This document shows, one piece after another, positions 37,982-48,954 of a DNA stretch of 64,000 bases; the stretch's first letter is position 1, and every line of letters begins with the position of its first letter. A program made the position numbers and the translations under genes. The stretch is taken from the NCBI GenBank assembly GCA_945910005.1, contig CAMDTW010000469.1, forward strand, positions 1-64,000, read 5' to 3'. This stretch comes from Isoperla grammatica (Eukaryota; Arthropoda; Insecta; Plecoptera; Perlodidae). The notes beneath the pieces were generated by a model that saw nothing but the letters and a program-made list of their open reading frames with translations, had not been told where the DNA came from and ran no database searches.

Positions 37982-38695
37982 TTATTCTATCGTACCACCT
38001 CGGAAAGTTAGCGGGTTATATTTCTTCTTACTCCGACAAATAGACACACTCTCATTACTCCTTTCCCGCCTTTCCTTACTCCCTTTTACCTCTACTTCCT
38101 TAAATTTAACTCTTCTCTTCCTTAGCTCTCTCTTTCTACTTATTTTCTTACTTGATCCGCACTTCTTTAACTTACGCAATTTCTGACCTTTCCTCAACCT
38201 CTTTACTTTCCTTAAACTGAAGTTACTTTTCTTTCCCTTATCTACGTTTACTTTCTTCCCCAACACATTCACACTTGAATCTACTTCGCTTATCTTTGAC
38301 TCTAATTCGCAACTCACTATCTCAACACTTTTATTTTTACCTTCCTTACTTCCATAGATTACTTCATGCATCTCATTCTTACACTCTACTATAACTTCTT
38401 TTAACTCTTCCTTAAACTTCTTCCTATCGTTTCTTAACTCCTCAATTAATTGTTTCATATCTTTCTTAAACTGTTCTGCGTTGTCATTCATATCCTTCAT
38501 ATCTTTCTTTAACTGTTCTGTGTTGTCATCCCCTTTACTTTCTAACCTTTGAAAGGTATCCTTCACATCCTTCTTTAACTGTTCTGTGTTGTCCTTTATA
38601 CCCTTCATTTCGTTTCTTAACTGTTCCATATCACTCCTAAACTGCTCCTTTATCTGCTTTAATAGCACCAACAGCTCCCCATTTTCCACTGCCAT
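37982..38695 (-). CDS. Gag-like lysine-rich coiled-coil protein, 237 aa
   Basis: I do not recognise this as a named protein. It starts at ATG (MAVENGELLVLLKQIKEQF), 265 bp inside the inferred 5' LTR, and is the longest ORF in the window. Residues 1 to about 110 are strongly helical and heptad-like, with a repeated DNTEQLKKDMKD-type unit present three times (about residues 34, 57 and 71). This is typical of the N-terminal coiled coil of insect LTR-element gag proteins. Residues about 150-225 are very basic (runs such as RKVKRLRKGQKLRKLKK) and could bind nucleic acid. There is no CCHC zinc knuckle and no protease DTG/DSG motif. It ends NPLTFRGGTIE before TAA. It may be a complete small gag-like protein, or gag fused by internal deletion to a polyprotein tail. 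The coding call rests on length and composition only. Confidence 0.55.
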   Translation of the reverse strand: MAVENGELLVLLKQIKEQFRSDMEQLRNEMKGIKDNTEQLKKDVKDTFQRLESKGDDNTEQLKKDMKDMNDNAEQFKKDMKQLIEELRNDRKKFKEELKEVIVECKNEMHEVIYGSKEGKNKSVEIVSCELESKISEVDSSVNVLGKKVNVDKGKKSNFSLRKVKRLRKGQKLRKLKKCGSSKKISRKRELRKRRVKFKEVEVKGSKERRERSNESVSICRSKKKYNPLTFRGGTIE

Positions 38696-38960
38696 TGTTT
38701 CAAATTATCTTTACTTATTATAAAAAAAAATCAATTATTAAACAACAGTTACTTATTCAATCGTTAACAACTTTCATGAAAATTACATTACAAGGCTCTT
38801 TAAACACAATTATTAATCTAAACACAATCAAAATTCATAACAATATTTATGTTTTAATATATCACTACAACCTTTTTATAGAAACTTACTGCAACAATGA
38901 TATACAAAATTAACAAGATAACAGAAATCTTGGGCGGTGAATCGGACCCCATACGTTTTT
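38696..38960 (-). other. Leader between inferred 5' LTR and gag-like ORF
   Basis: AT-rich 265-bp stretch without a convincing ORF; a 72-aa + strand frame here looks incidental. Next to the LTR, GTGAATCG (38937-38944) is the exact inverted complement of CGATTCAC (38962-38969), 17 bp apart, making a potential hairpin across the LTR boundary. A primer-binding site would be expected here for an LTR element, and the TGGGG start at about 38952 on the - strand is the only candidate. Confidence 0.45.
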
Positions 38961-39560
38961 ACGATTCACGCCACACGTTGCAAGGAGCCATTTGAGACAG
39001 TACGGATAAATGAAAACATGATAAAAATGAAAATAAAAGAAAACAAACCCTCAGCTAGCTCAAACTTTGGGTTGTTGGTACAGCACAAAAAATATATGAA
39101 AAGTTGTTGTTGCTTAAATAAAGTATGAGATTATGGTTGTAGGATAATAGGAATAAAAAAATAGAATAGTATAAAATATAAATCTTAATGTTTAATTCAT
39201 TGACACAAAAAGTTACACATACAAGGAAACACAAAAAAATGAAATATATAACCAAAAATGAATGAATGAAAACAAAAGTCTGAAATAAATTTCGTTATTA
39301 CTATTCTACCTCCCTATGGCCATAGTATAGGTAAAAAAAGTATAACGATACCTGTACTGTTGTTGGCTGGAGATGGCTTGGTTGACGGCGATTGTGATGG
39401 TGATGATGATGATCGATGACGATTAGGTAGATGCAGCCGGAGAGCGTGGTTGGTTAATTGTCTTTGGTGTTGTCGTCTATTGTCTATAATTGCCGATAGT
39501 TCTATAATTGCGTGATTGTTGTATTATTGGGTATTATTTGTTGTAATTCTTCATTTATGT
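38961..39560 (-). repeat. Right (inferred 5') LTR of element C, full 600 bp
   Basis: A full-length copy from ACGATTCACGCC to CATTTATGT. Its right flank (ATTATATTTAATATATTTAA, then TGCATATTTT satellite) is the same as that of B and D, so the outer junction is common to all three. By eye it matches B throughout. On the - strand the base run just inside the LTR end contains TGGGGTCCGATTC (about 38940-38952). This begins with TGG as a tRNA-primed site would, but it lies 8 nt from the LTR end and I could not match it to a tRNA. Confidence 0.8.
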
Positions 39561-39965
39561 ATTATATTTAATATATTTAATGCATATTTTAACCAAAAAC
39601 GACCAAAAAACTCAAATTATGCATTTTCATAATACTCTTTCAGAATGCACACTAACATTATTATTTTTCAACGGTTGGTGTAACTTCTAAAGTAGTTATC
39701 AAAATGTGACGAAATGGACAAATTGTGCCTATTGGAGCCTGAAACGCTCTAAAACAACGATTTGTCAACTTTGGTTGAAACCCTTAGGAATCCCAGCCGT
39801 ATGCAAGATTCCTCTTCAAACTCGCAGTTTGTGGTAGATAGACTGAAATCAGCCAATTTCTATATTTTATGCATATTTTAACCAAAAACGACCAAAAAAC
39901 TCAATTTATGCATTTATTATAATACACTTGAAGAATAAAATTTATAATAATTATTCTTATTTTTC

Positions 39966-42900
39966 AACGGAGGGTGTAACTTCTATAGAAGTTATCGAAA
40001 TGTGACGAAATGGACAAATTGTGCTTATTGGAGCCTGAAACGCTCTAAAACAACGATTTGTGCAATTTGGTTAAAACCCTTAGGAATCCCAGCCGTAGGC
40101 AAGATTCCTCTTAAAACTGGAAGTTTTTGGTAGATAGACTAAAATCAGCCAATTGCTATATTTTATGCATATTTTAACCAAAAACGACCAAAAACCTCAA
40201 TTTATGCATTTTCATAATACTCTTGAAGAATAAAAACTATAATTCTTATTTTTCAACGGAGGGTGTAACTTCTATAGAAGTTATCGAAATGTGACGAAAT
40301 GGAAAAATTATGCTTATTGGAGCCTGAAACGCTCTAAAACAACGATTTGTCAACTTTGGTTGAAACCCTTAGGAATCCCAGCCGTATGCAAGATTCCTCT
40401 TAAAACTGGAAGTTTGTGGTAGATAGACTAAAAACAGCCAATTTCTATATTTTATGCATATTTTAACCAAAAACGACCAAAAAACTCAATTTATGCATTA
40501 ATTATAATACTCTTGAAGAATAAAAACTATAATTCTTATTTTTCAACGGAGGGTGTAACTTCTATAGAAGTTATCGAAATGTGACGAAATGGACAAATTG
40601 TGCTTATAGAAGCCTGAAACGCTCTAAAACAACGATATGTCAACTTTGGTTGAAACACTAAGGAATCCCAGCTGTATGCAAGATTCCTCTTAAAACTTGA
40701 AGTTTGTGGTAGATAGACTGAAATCAGCCAACTTCTATATTTTATGCATATTTTAACCAAAAACGACCATAAAACTCAATTTATGCACTTTCATAATACT
40801 CTTGAAGAATGCAACCTATAATTCTTATTTTTCAACGGAGGGTGTAACTTCTCTAGAGGTTATCGAAATGTGACGAAATGGACAAATTGTGCTTATTGGA
40901 GCCTGAAACGCTCTAAAACTACGATTTGTGCAATTTGGTTGAAACCCTTTGGAATCCCAGCCGTATGCAAGATTCCTCTTAAAACTGGAAGTTTGTAATA
41001 GATGGACTAAAATCAGCCAATTTCTATATTTTATGCATATTTTAACCAAAAACGACCAAAAAACTAAATTTATGCATTTTCATAATACTCTTTCAGAATG
41101 CACACTAACATTATTATTTTTCAACGGTTGGTGTAACTTCTAAAGTAGTTATCGAAATGTGACGAAATGGACAAATTGTGCTTATTGGAGCCTGAAACGC
41201 TCCTAAACAACGATTTGTCAACTTTGGTTGAAACCCTTAGGAATCCCAGCCGTATGCAAGATTCCTCTTAAAACTGGAAGTTTGTGGTTATAGACTGAAA
41301 TCAGCCAAGTTCTATATTTTACGCATATTTTAACCAAAAACGACCAAAAAACTCAATTTATGCATTTTCATAATACTCTTGAAGAATGCAAACTATAATT
41401 TTTATTTTTCAACGGAGGGTGTAACTTCTATAGAAGTTATCGAAATGTGGCGAAATGGACAAATTGTGCTTATTGGAGCCTGAAACGCTCTAAAACAACG
41501 ATTTGTCAACTTTGGTTAAAACACTTAGGAATCCCAGCCGTATGCAAGATTCCTCTTTAAACTGGAAGTTTGTGGTAGATAGACTGAAATCAGCCAATTT
41601 CTATATTTTATCCATATTTTAACCAAAAACGACCAAAAACCTCAATTTATGCATTTTCATAATACTCTTCAAGAATAATAACTATAATTCTTATTTTTCA
41701 ACGGAGGGTGTTACTTCTATAGAAGTTATCGAAATGTGGCGAAATGGACAAATTGTGCTTATTGGAGCCTGAAACGCTCTAAAACAACGATTTGTCAACT
41801 TTGGTTAAAACACTTAGGAATCCCAGCCGTATGCAAGATTCCTCTTTAAACTGGAAGTTTGTGGTAGATAGACTGAAATCAGCCAATTTCTATATTTTAT
41901 CCATATTTTAACCAAAAACGACAAAAAACCTCAATTTATTCATTTTCATAATACTCTTGAAGAATAAAAACTATAATTCTTATTTTGCAACGGAGGGTGT
42001 AACTTCTATAGAAATTATCGAAATGTGACGAAATGGAAAAAATTGTGCTTATTGGAGCCTGAATCGCTCTAAAACAACGATTTGTCGACTTTGGTTTAAA
42101 AACTTAGGAATCCCAGCTGTATGGAAGATTCCTCTTAAAACTCGAAGTTTGTGGTAGATAGACTGAAATCAGCCAATTTCTATATTTTATGCATATTTTA
42201 ACCAAAAACGACCAAAAAACTCAATTTATGCATTTTCATAATACTCTTGAGGAATACAACCTATAATTCTTATTTTTCAACGGAGGGTGTAACTTCTTAA
42301 GAAGTTATCGAAATGTAACAAAATGGACAAATTGTGCTTATTGGAGCCTGAAACGCTCTAAAACAACGATTTGTGCAATTTGGTTGAAACCCTTAGGAAT
42401 CCCAGCCGTATGCAAGATTCATCTTTAAACTGGAAGTCTGTGGTAGATAGACTGAAATCAGCGAATTTCAATATTTTATGCATATTTTAACCAAAAACGA
42501 CCAAAAAACTCAATTTATGCATTTTCATAATACTCTTGAAGAATAAAAACTATAATTCTTATTTTTCAACGGAGGGTGTAACTTCTATAGAAGTTATCGA
42601 AATGTGACGAAATCGACAAATTGTGCTTATTAGAGCCTGAAACGCTCTAAAACAACGATTTGTCAACTTTGGTTGAAACACTTAGGAATCCCAGCTGTAT
42701 GCAAGATTCCTCATAAAACTCAAAGTTTGTGGTAGATAGACTTGAATCAGCCAATTTCTATATTTGATGCATATTTTAACCAAAAACGACCAAAAAACTC
42801 AATGTATGCATTTTCATAATACTCTTGAAGAATAAAAACTATAATTCTTATTTTTCAACGGAGGGTGTAACTTCTATAGAAGTTATCGAAATGTGACGAA

Positions 42901-43430
42901 ATGGACAAATTGTGCTTATTGGAGCCTTAATCGCTCCAAAACAACGATTTGTCAACTTTGGTTGAAACACTTAGGAATCCCAGCTGTATGCAAGATTCCT
43001 ATTAAAACTCGAAGTTTGTGGTAGATAGACTGAAATCAGCAAATTTCAATATTTTATGCATATTTTAACAAAAACGACCAAAAAACTCAATTTATGCATT
43101 TTCATAATACCCTTGAAGAATAAAAACTATAATTCTTATTTTTCAACGGAGGGTGTAACTTCTATAGAAGTTATCGAAATGTGACGAAATGGACAAATTG
43201 TGCTTATTAGAGCCTGAAACGCTCTAAAACAACGATTTGTCAACTTTGGTTGAAACACTTAGGAATCCCAGCTGTATGCAAGATTCCTCTTAAAACTCAA
43301 AGTTTGTGGTAGATAGACTGAAATCAGCCAATTTCTATATTTGATGCATATAACCAAAAACGACCAAAAAACTCAATGTATGCATTTTCATAATACTCTT
43401 GAAGAATAAAAACTATAATTCTTATTTTTC
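39966..43430 (+). repeat. 12-monomer higher-order repeat (3465 bp), copy 1
   Basis: The next unit begins 3465 bp later with the same order of variants. For example, GCCGTAGGCAAG is at 40092 and 43557, and the GCTTATAGAAGCC monomer recurs at the same spacing. Twelve monomers of about 288.75 bp account for the length. Its later part is also block beta copy 2. Confidence 0.88.
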
Positions 43431-46265
43431 AACGGAGGGTGTAACTTCTATAGAAGTTATCGAAATGTGACGAAATGGACAAATTGTGCTAATTGGAGCC
43501 TGAAACGCTCTGAAACAACGATTTGTGCAATTTGGTTGAAACCCTTAGGAATCCCAGCCGTAGGCAAGATTCCTCTTAAAACTGGAAGTTTTTGGTAGAT
43601 AGACTAAAATCAGCCAATTGCTATATTTTATGCATATTTTAACCAAAAACGACCAAAAACCTCAATTTATGCATTTTCATAATACTCTTGAAGAATAAAA
43701 ACTATAATTCTTATTTTTCAACGGAGGGTGTAACTTCTATAGAAGTTATCGAAATGTGACGAAATGGAAAAATTGTGCTTATTGGAGCCTGAAACGCTCT
43801 AAAACAACGATTTGTCAACTTTGGTTGAAACCCTTAGGAATCCCAGCCGTATGCAAGATTCCTCTTAAAACTGGAAGTTTGTGGTAGATAGACTAAAAAC
43901 AGCCAATTTCTATATTTTATGCATATTTTAACCAAAAACGACCAAAAAACTCAATTTATGCATTTATTATAATACTCTTGAAGAATAAAAACTATAATTC
44001 TTATTTTTCAACGGAGGGTGTAACTTCTATAGAAGTTATCGAAATGTGACGAAATGGACAAATTGTGCTTATAGAAGCCTGAAACGCTCTAAAACAACGA
44101 TATGTCAACTTTGGTTGAAACACTAAGGAATCCCAGCTGTATGCAAGATTCCTCTTAAAACTCGAAGTTTGTGGTAGATAGACTGAAATCAGCCAACTTC
44201 TATATTTTATGCATATTTTAACCAAAAACGACCATAAAACTCAATTTATGCATTTTCATAATACTCTTGAAGAATGCAACCTATAATTCTTATTTTTCAA
44301 CGGAGGGTGTAACTTCTCTAGAAGTTATCGAAATGTGACGAAATGGACAAATTGTGCTTATTGGAGCCTGAAACGCTCTAAAACTACGATTTGTGCAATT
44401 TGGTTGAAACCCTTTGGAATCCCAGCCGTATGCAAGATTCCTCTTAAAACTGGAAGTTTGTAATAGATGGACTAAAATCAGCCAATTTCTATATTTTATG
44501 CATATTTTAACCAAAAACGACCAAAAAACTAAATTTATGCATTTTCATAATACTCTTTCAGAATGCACACTAACATTATTATTTTTCAACGGTTGGTGTA
44601 ACTTCTAAAGTAGTTATCGAAATGTGACGAAATGGACAAATTGTGCTTATTGGAGCCTGAAACGCTCCTAAACAACGATTTGTCAACTTTGGTTGAAACC
44701 CTTAGGAATCCCAGCCGTATGCAAGATTCCTCTTAAAACTGGAAGTTTGTGGTTATAGACTGAAATCAGCCAATTTCTATATTTTACGCATATTTTAACC
44801 AAAAACGACCAAAAAACTCAATTTATGCATTTTCATAATACTCTTGAAGAATGCAAACTATAATTTATATTTTTCAACGGAGGGTGTAACTTCTATAGAA
44901 GTTATCGAATGTGGCGAAATGGACAAATTGTGCTTATTGGAGCCTGAAACGCTCTAAAACAACGATTTGTCAACTTTGGTTAAAACACTTAGGAATCCCA
45001 GCCGTATGCAAGATTCCTCTTTAAACTGGAAGTTTGTGGTAGATAGACTGAAATCAGCCAATTTCTATATTTTATCCATATTTTAACCAAAAACGACCAA
45101 AAACCTCAATTTATGCATTTTCATAATACTCTTCAAGAATAATAACTATAATTCTTATTTTTCAACGGAGGGTGTTACTTCTATAGAAGTTATCGAAATG
45201 TGGCGAAATGGACAAATTGTGCTTATTGGAGCCTGAAACGCTCTAAAACAACGATTTGTCAACTTTGGTTAAAACACTTAGGAATCCCAGCCGTATGCAA
45301 GATTCCTCTTTAAACTGGAAGTTTGTGGTAGATAGACTGAAATCAGCCAATTTTTATATTTTATCCATATTTTAACCAAAAACGACAAAAAACCTCAATT
45401 TATGCATTTTCATAATACTCTTGAAGAATAAAAACTATAATTCTTATTTTTCAACGGAGGGTGTAACTTCTATAGAAGTTATCGAAATGTGACGAAATGG
45501 AAAAAATTGTGCTTATTGGAGCCTGAATCGCTCTAAAACAACGATTTGTCGACTTTGGTTTAAAAACTTAGGAATCCCAGCTGTATGCAAGATTCCTCTT
45601 AAAACTCGAAGTTTGTGGTAGATAGACTGAAATCAGCCAATTTCTATATTTTATGCATATTTTAACCAAAAACGACCAAAAAACTCAATTTATGCATTTT
45701 CATAATACTCTTGAGGAATGCAACCTATAATTCTTATTTTTCAACGGAGGGTGTAACTTCTAAAGAAGTTATCGAAATGTAACGAAATGGACAAATTGTG
45801 CTTATTGGAGCCTGAAACGCTCTAAAACAACGATTTGTGCAATTTGGTTGAAACCCTTAGGAATCCCAGCCGTATGCAAGATTCATCTTTAAACTGGAAG
45901 TCTGTGGTAGATAGACTAAAATCAGCCAATTTCTATATTTTATGCATATATTTACCAAAAACGACCAAAAAACTCAAATATGCATTTTCATAATACTCTT
46001 GAAGAATGCAACCTATCATTCTTATTTTTCAACGGAGGGTGTTACTTCTATAGAAGTTATCGAAATGTGACGAAATATACAAATTGCTCTTTTGGAGCCT
46101 GAATCGCTCTAAAACAACGATTTGTCAACTTTGGTTGAAACACTTAGGAATCCCAGCTGTATGCAAGATTCCTCTTAAAACTCGAAGTTTGTGGTAGATA
46201 GACTGAAATCGGCCAATTTCTATATTTTATGCATATTTTAACCAAAAACGACCAAAAAACTCAAT
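43431..46265 (+). repeat. 12-monomer higher-order repeat, copy 2 (partial)
   Basis: Follows copy 1 in register and then diverges. Its right part carries TATGCATATATTTACC (45941) and a TACAAATTGCTC monomer that recur at 51470 and onward, an offset of 5529 bp. It stops where the TTCATAATAGGTACTC monomer begins at about 46270. Confidence 0.85.
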
Positions 46266-46284
46266 TTATGCATTTTCATAATAG

Positions 46285-48925
46285 GTACTCTTTCAGAATG
46301 CACACGAACATTTTTATTTTTCAACGTTTGGTGTAACTTCAAAAGTTGTTATCGAAATGTGACAAAATGGACAAATTGTGCTTATTGGAGCATGAATCGC
46401 TCTAAAACAACGATTTGTCAACTTTGGTTGAAACACTTAGGAATCCCAGCCGTATGCAAGATTCCTCTTAAAACTGGAAGTTTGTGGAAGATAGACTGAA
46501 ATCAGCCAATTTCTATATTTTATGCATATTTTAACCAAAAACGACCAAAAAACTCAATTTATGCATTGTCATAATACTCTTGAAGAATGCAAACTACAAT
46601 TCTTATTTTTCAACGGAGGGTGTAACTTCTAAAGAAGTTATAAAAATGTGACGAAATTGACAAATTGTGCTAATTGGAGCCTGAAACGCTCACAAACAAC
46701 GATTTGTCAACTTTGGTTGAAACCCTGAGGAATCCCAGCCGTATGCAAGATTCCTCTTAAAACTGGAAGTTTGTGGTAGATAGACTGAAATCAGCCAATA
46801 TCTATATTTTATGTATATTTTAACCAAAAACGACCCAAAACCTCAATTTATGCATTTTCATAATACTCTTGAAGAATAAAAACTATAATTCTTATTTTTC
46901 AACGGAGGGTGTAACTTCTATAGAAGTTATCGAAATGTGACGAAATGGACAAATTGTGCTTATTGGAGCCTGAAACGCTCTAAAACAACGATTTGTCAAC
47001 TTTGGTTGAAACACTTAGGAATCGCAGCTGTACGCAAGATTCCTCTTAAAACTCGAAGTTTGTGGTAGATAGACTGAAATCAGCCAATTTCTATATTTTA
47101 TGCATATTTTCACCAAAAACGACCAAAAAACTCAATTTATGCATTTTCATAATACTCTTGAAGAATGCAATCTATAATTCTTTTTTTCAACGGAGGGTGT
47201 AACTTCTAAAGAAGTTATCGAAATGTAACGAAATGGACAAATTGTGCTTATTGGAGCCTGAAACGCTCTAAAACAACGATTTGTGCAATTTGGTTGAAAC
47301 CCTTAGGAATCCCAGCCGTATGCAAGATTCCTCTTAAAACTGGAAGTTTGTGGTAGATGAACCAAAATCAGCCAATTTCTATATTTTATGCATATTTTAA
47401 CCAAAAACGACCAAAAACCTCAAGTTATGCATTTTCATAATACTCTTGAAGAATAAAAACTTTAATTCTAATTTTTCAACGGAGGGTGTAACTTCTATAG
47501 AAGTTATCTAAATGTGACGAAATGGACAAATTGTGCTTATTGAAGCCTTAAACGCTCGAAAACAACGATTTGTCAACTTTGGTTGAAACACTTAAGAATC
47601 CCAGCCGTATGCAAGATTCCTCTTAAAACTGGAAGTTTGTGGTAGATAGACTGAAATCAGCCAATTTCTATATGTTATGCTTATTTTAACCAAAAACGAC
47701 GAAAAAACTTAATTTATGCATTTTCATAATACTCTTGAAGAATGCAAACTATATTTCTTATTTTTTAACGGAGGGTGTAACTTCTAAAGAAGTTGTCAAA
47801 ATGTGACGAAATGGACCAATTGTGCTAATTGGAGCCTAAAACGCTCTAAAACAACGATTTGTCAACTTTGGTTGAAACACTTAGGAATCCCAGCTGTATG
47901 CAAGATTCCTCTTAAAACTCGAAGTTTGTGGTAGATAGACTGAAATCAGACAATTTCTATACGATTCACGCCACACGTTGCAAGGCGCCATTTGAGACAG
48001 TACGGATAAATGAAAACATGATAAAAATGAAAATAAAAGAAAACAAACCCTCAGCTAGCTCAAACTTTGGGTTGTTGGTAGAGCACAAAAAATATATGAA
48101 AAGTTGTTGTTGCTTAAATAAAGTATGAGATTATGGTTGTAGGATAATAGGAATAAAAAAATAGAATAGTATAAAATATAAATCTTAATGTTTAATTCAT
48201 TGACACAAAAAGTTACACATACAAGGAAACACAAAAAAATGAAATATATAAACAAAAATGAATGAATGAAAACAAAAGTCTGAAATAAATATCGTTATTA
48301 CTATTCTACCTCCCTATGGCCATAGTATAGGTAAAAAAAGTATAACGATACCTGTACTGTTGTTGGCTGGAGATGGCTTGGTTGACGGCGATTGTGATGG
48401 TGATGATGATGATCGATGACGATTAGGTAGATGCAGCCGGAGAGCGTGGTTGGTTAATTGTCTTTGGTGTTGTCGTCTATTGTCTATAATTGCCGATAGT
48501 TCTATAATTGCGTGATTGTTGTATTATTGGGTATTATTTGTTGTAATTCTTCATTTATGTATTATATTTAATATATTTAATGCATATTTTAACCAAAAAC
48601 GACCAAAAAACTCAAATTATGCATTTTCATAATACTCTTTCAGAATGCACACTAACATTATTATTTTTCAACGGTTGGTGTAACTTCTAAAGTAGTTATC
48701 AAAATGTGACGAAATGGACAAATTGTGCCTATTGGAGCCTGAAACGCTCTAAAACAACGATTTGTCAACTTTGGTTGAAACCCTTAGGAATCCCAGCCGT
48801 ATGCAAGATTCCTCTTCAAACTCGCAGTTTGTGGTAGATAGACTGAAATCAGCCAATTTCTATATTTTATGCATATTTTAACCAAAAACGACCAAAAAAC
48901 TCAATTTATGCATTTATTATAATAC
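46285..48925 (+). repeat. Duplicated block zeta with solo LTR D, copy 2
   Basis: Partner of 22631-25560, lacking one monomer near 47.15 kb. The LTR inside it has alleles different from copy 1 (see D), so the block and the LTR alleles do not share one simple history. Confidence 0.88.
47961..48560 (-). mobile_element. Solo LTR D (600 bp)
   Basis: A 600-bp LTR with the same left junction as B (GACAATTTCTAT then ACGATTC) and the same right junction as B and C. It carries the alleles of C's left LTR at three sites (G at 48081, A at 48252, A at 48291) and the allele of the right LTR at a fourth (A at 48504). It also has a private C at 47986 (GGCGCC for GGAGCC). The pattern suits a solo LTR formed by recombination between left and right LTRs, although the fourth site could instead be a private change in C's left LTR. 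The offset from C's right LTR is exactly 9000 bp. Confidence 0.8.
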
Positions 48926-48954
48926 ACTTGAAGAATAAAATTTATAATTCTTAT

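Larger units (their letters stand above)
35320..39560 (-). mobile_element. Non-autonomous LTR-retrotransposon-like element C (4241 bp)
   Basis: Two direct repeats (35320-35887 and 38961-39560) flank a unique 3073-bp interior, giving the architecture LTR-interior-LTR inside satellite DNA. The interior has a 237-aa coiled-coil gag-like ORF on the - strand, 265 bp from the right LTR, so the right LTR is taken as 5'. No reverse transcriptase, RNase H, integrase or protease motif was recognised, so it would need proteins supplied in trans or is a deleted relic. The two LTRs differ at 4 sites over 568 shared bases. A canonical primer-binding site next to the 5' LTR and a polypurine tract next to the 3' LTR are not evident. 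That keeps open the alternative that the 600-bp repeats are something other than LTRs. Confidence 0.7.
39561..47960 (+). repeat. 289-bp satellite array, segment 4 (about 29 monomers)
   Basis: The satellite resumes after the right LTR of element C with the same junction sequence as after solo LTRs B and D. It holds two copies of a 12-monomer, 3465-bp higher-order unit (39966-43430, and from 43431 to about 46265). A block follows that matches 22631-24595 and leads into solo LTR D. Relative to the copy after D (near 48949) there is a 6-bp ATAATT expansion at about 39945-39955. No gene is visible. Confidence 0.96.

Noticed and set aside
35320..39560. Terminal inverted repeats or a DNA transposon interpretation
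   Set aside because: The 600-bp ends are in direct orientation, no terminal inverted repeats or transposase were seen, and solo copies fit LTR behaviour better.
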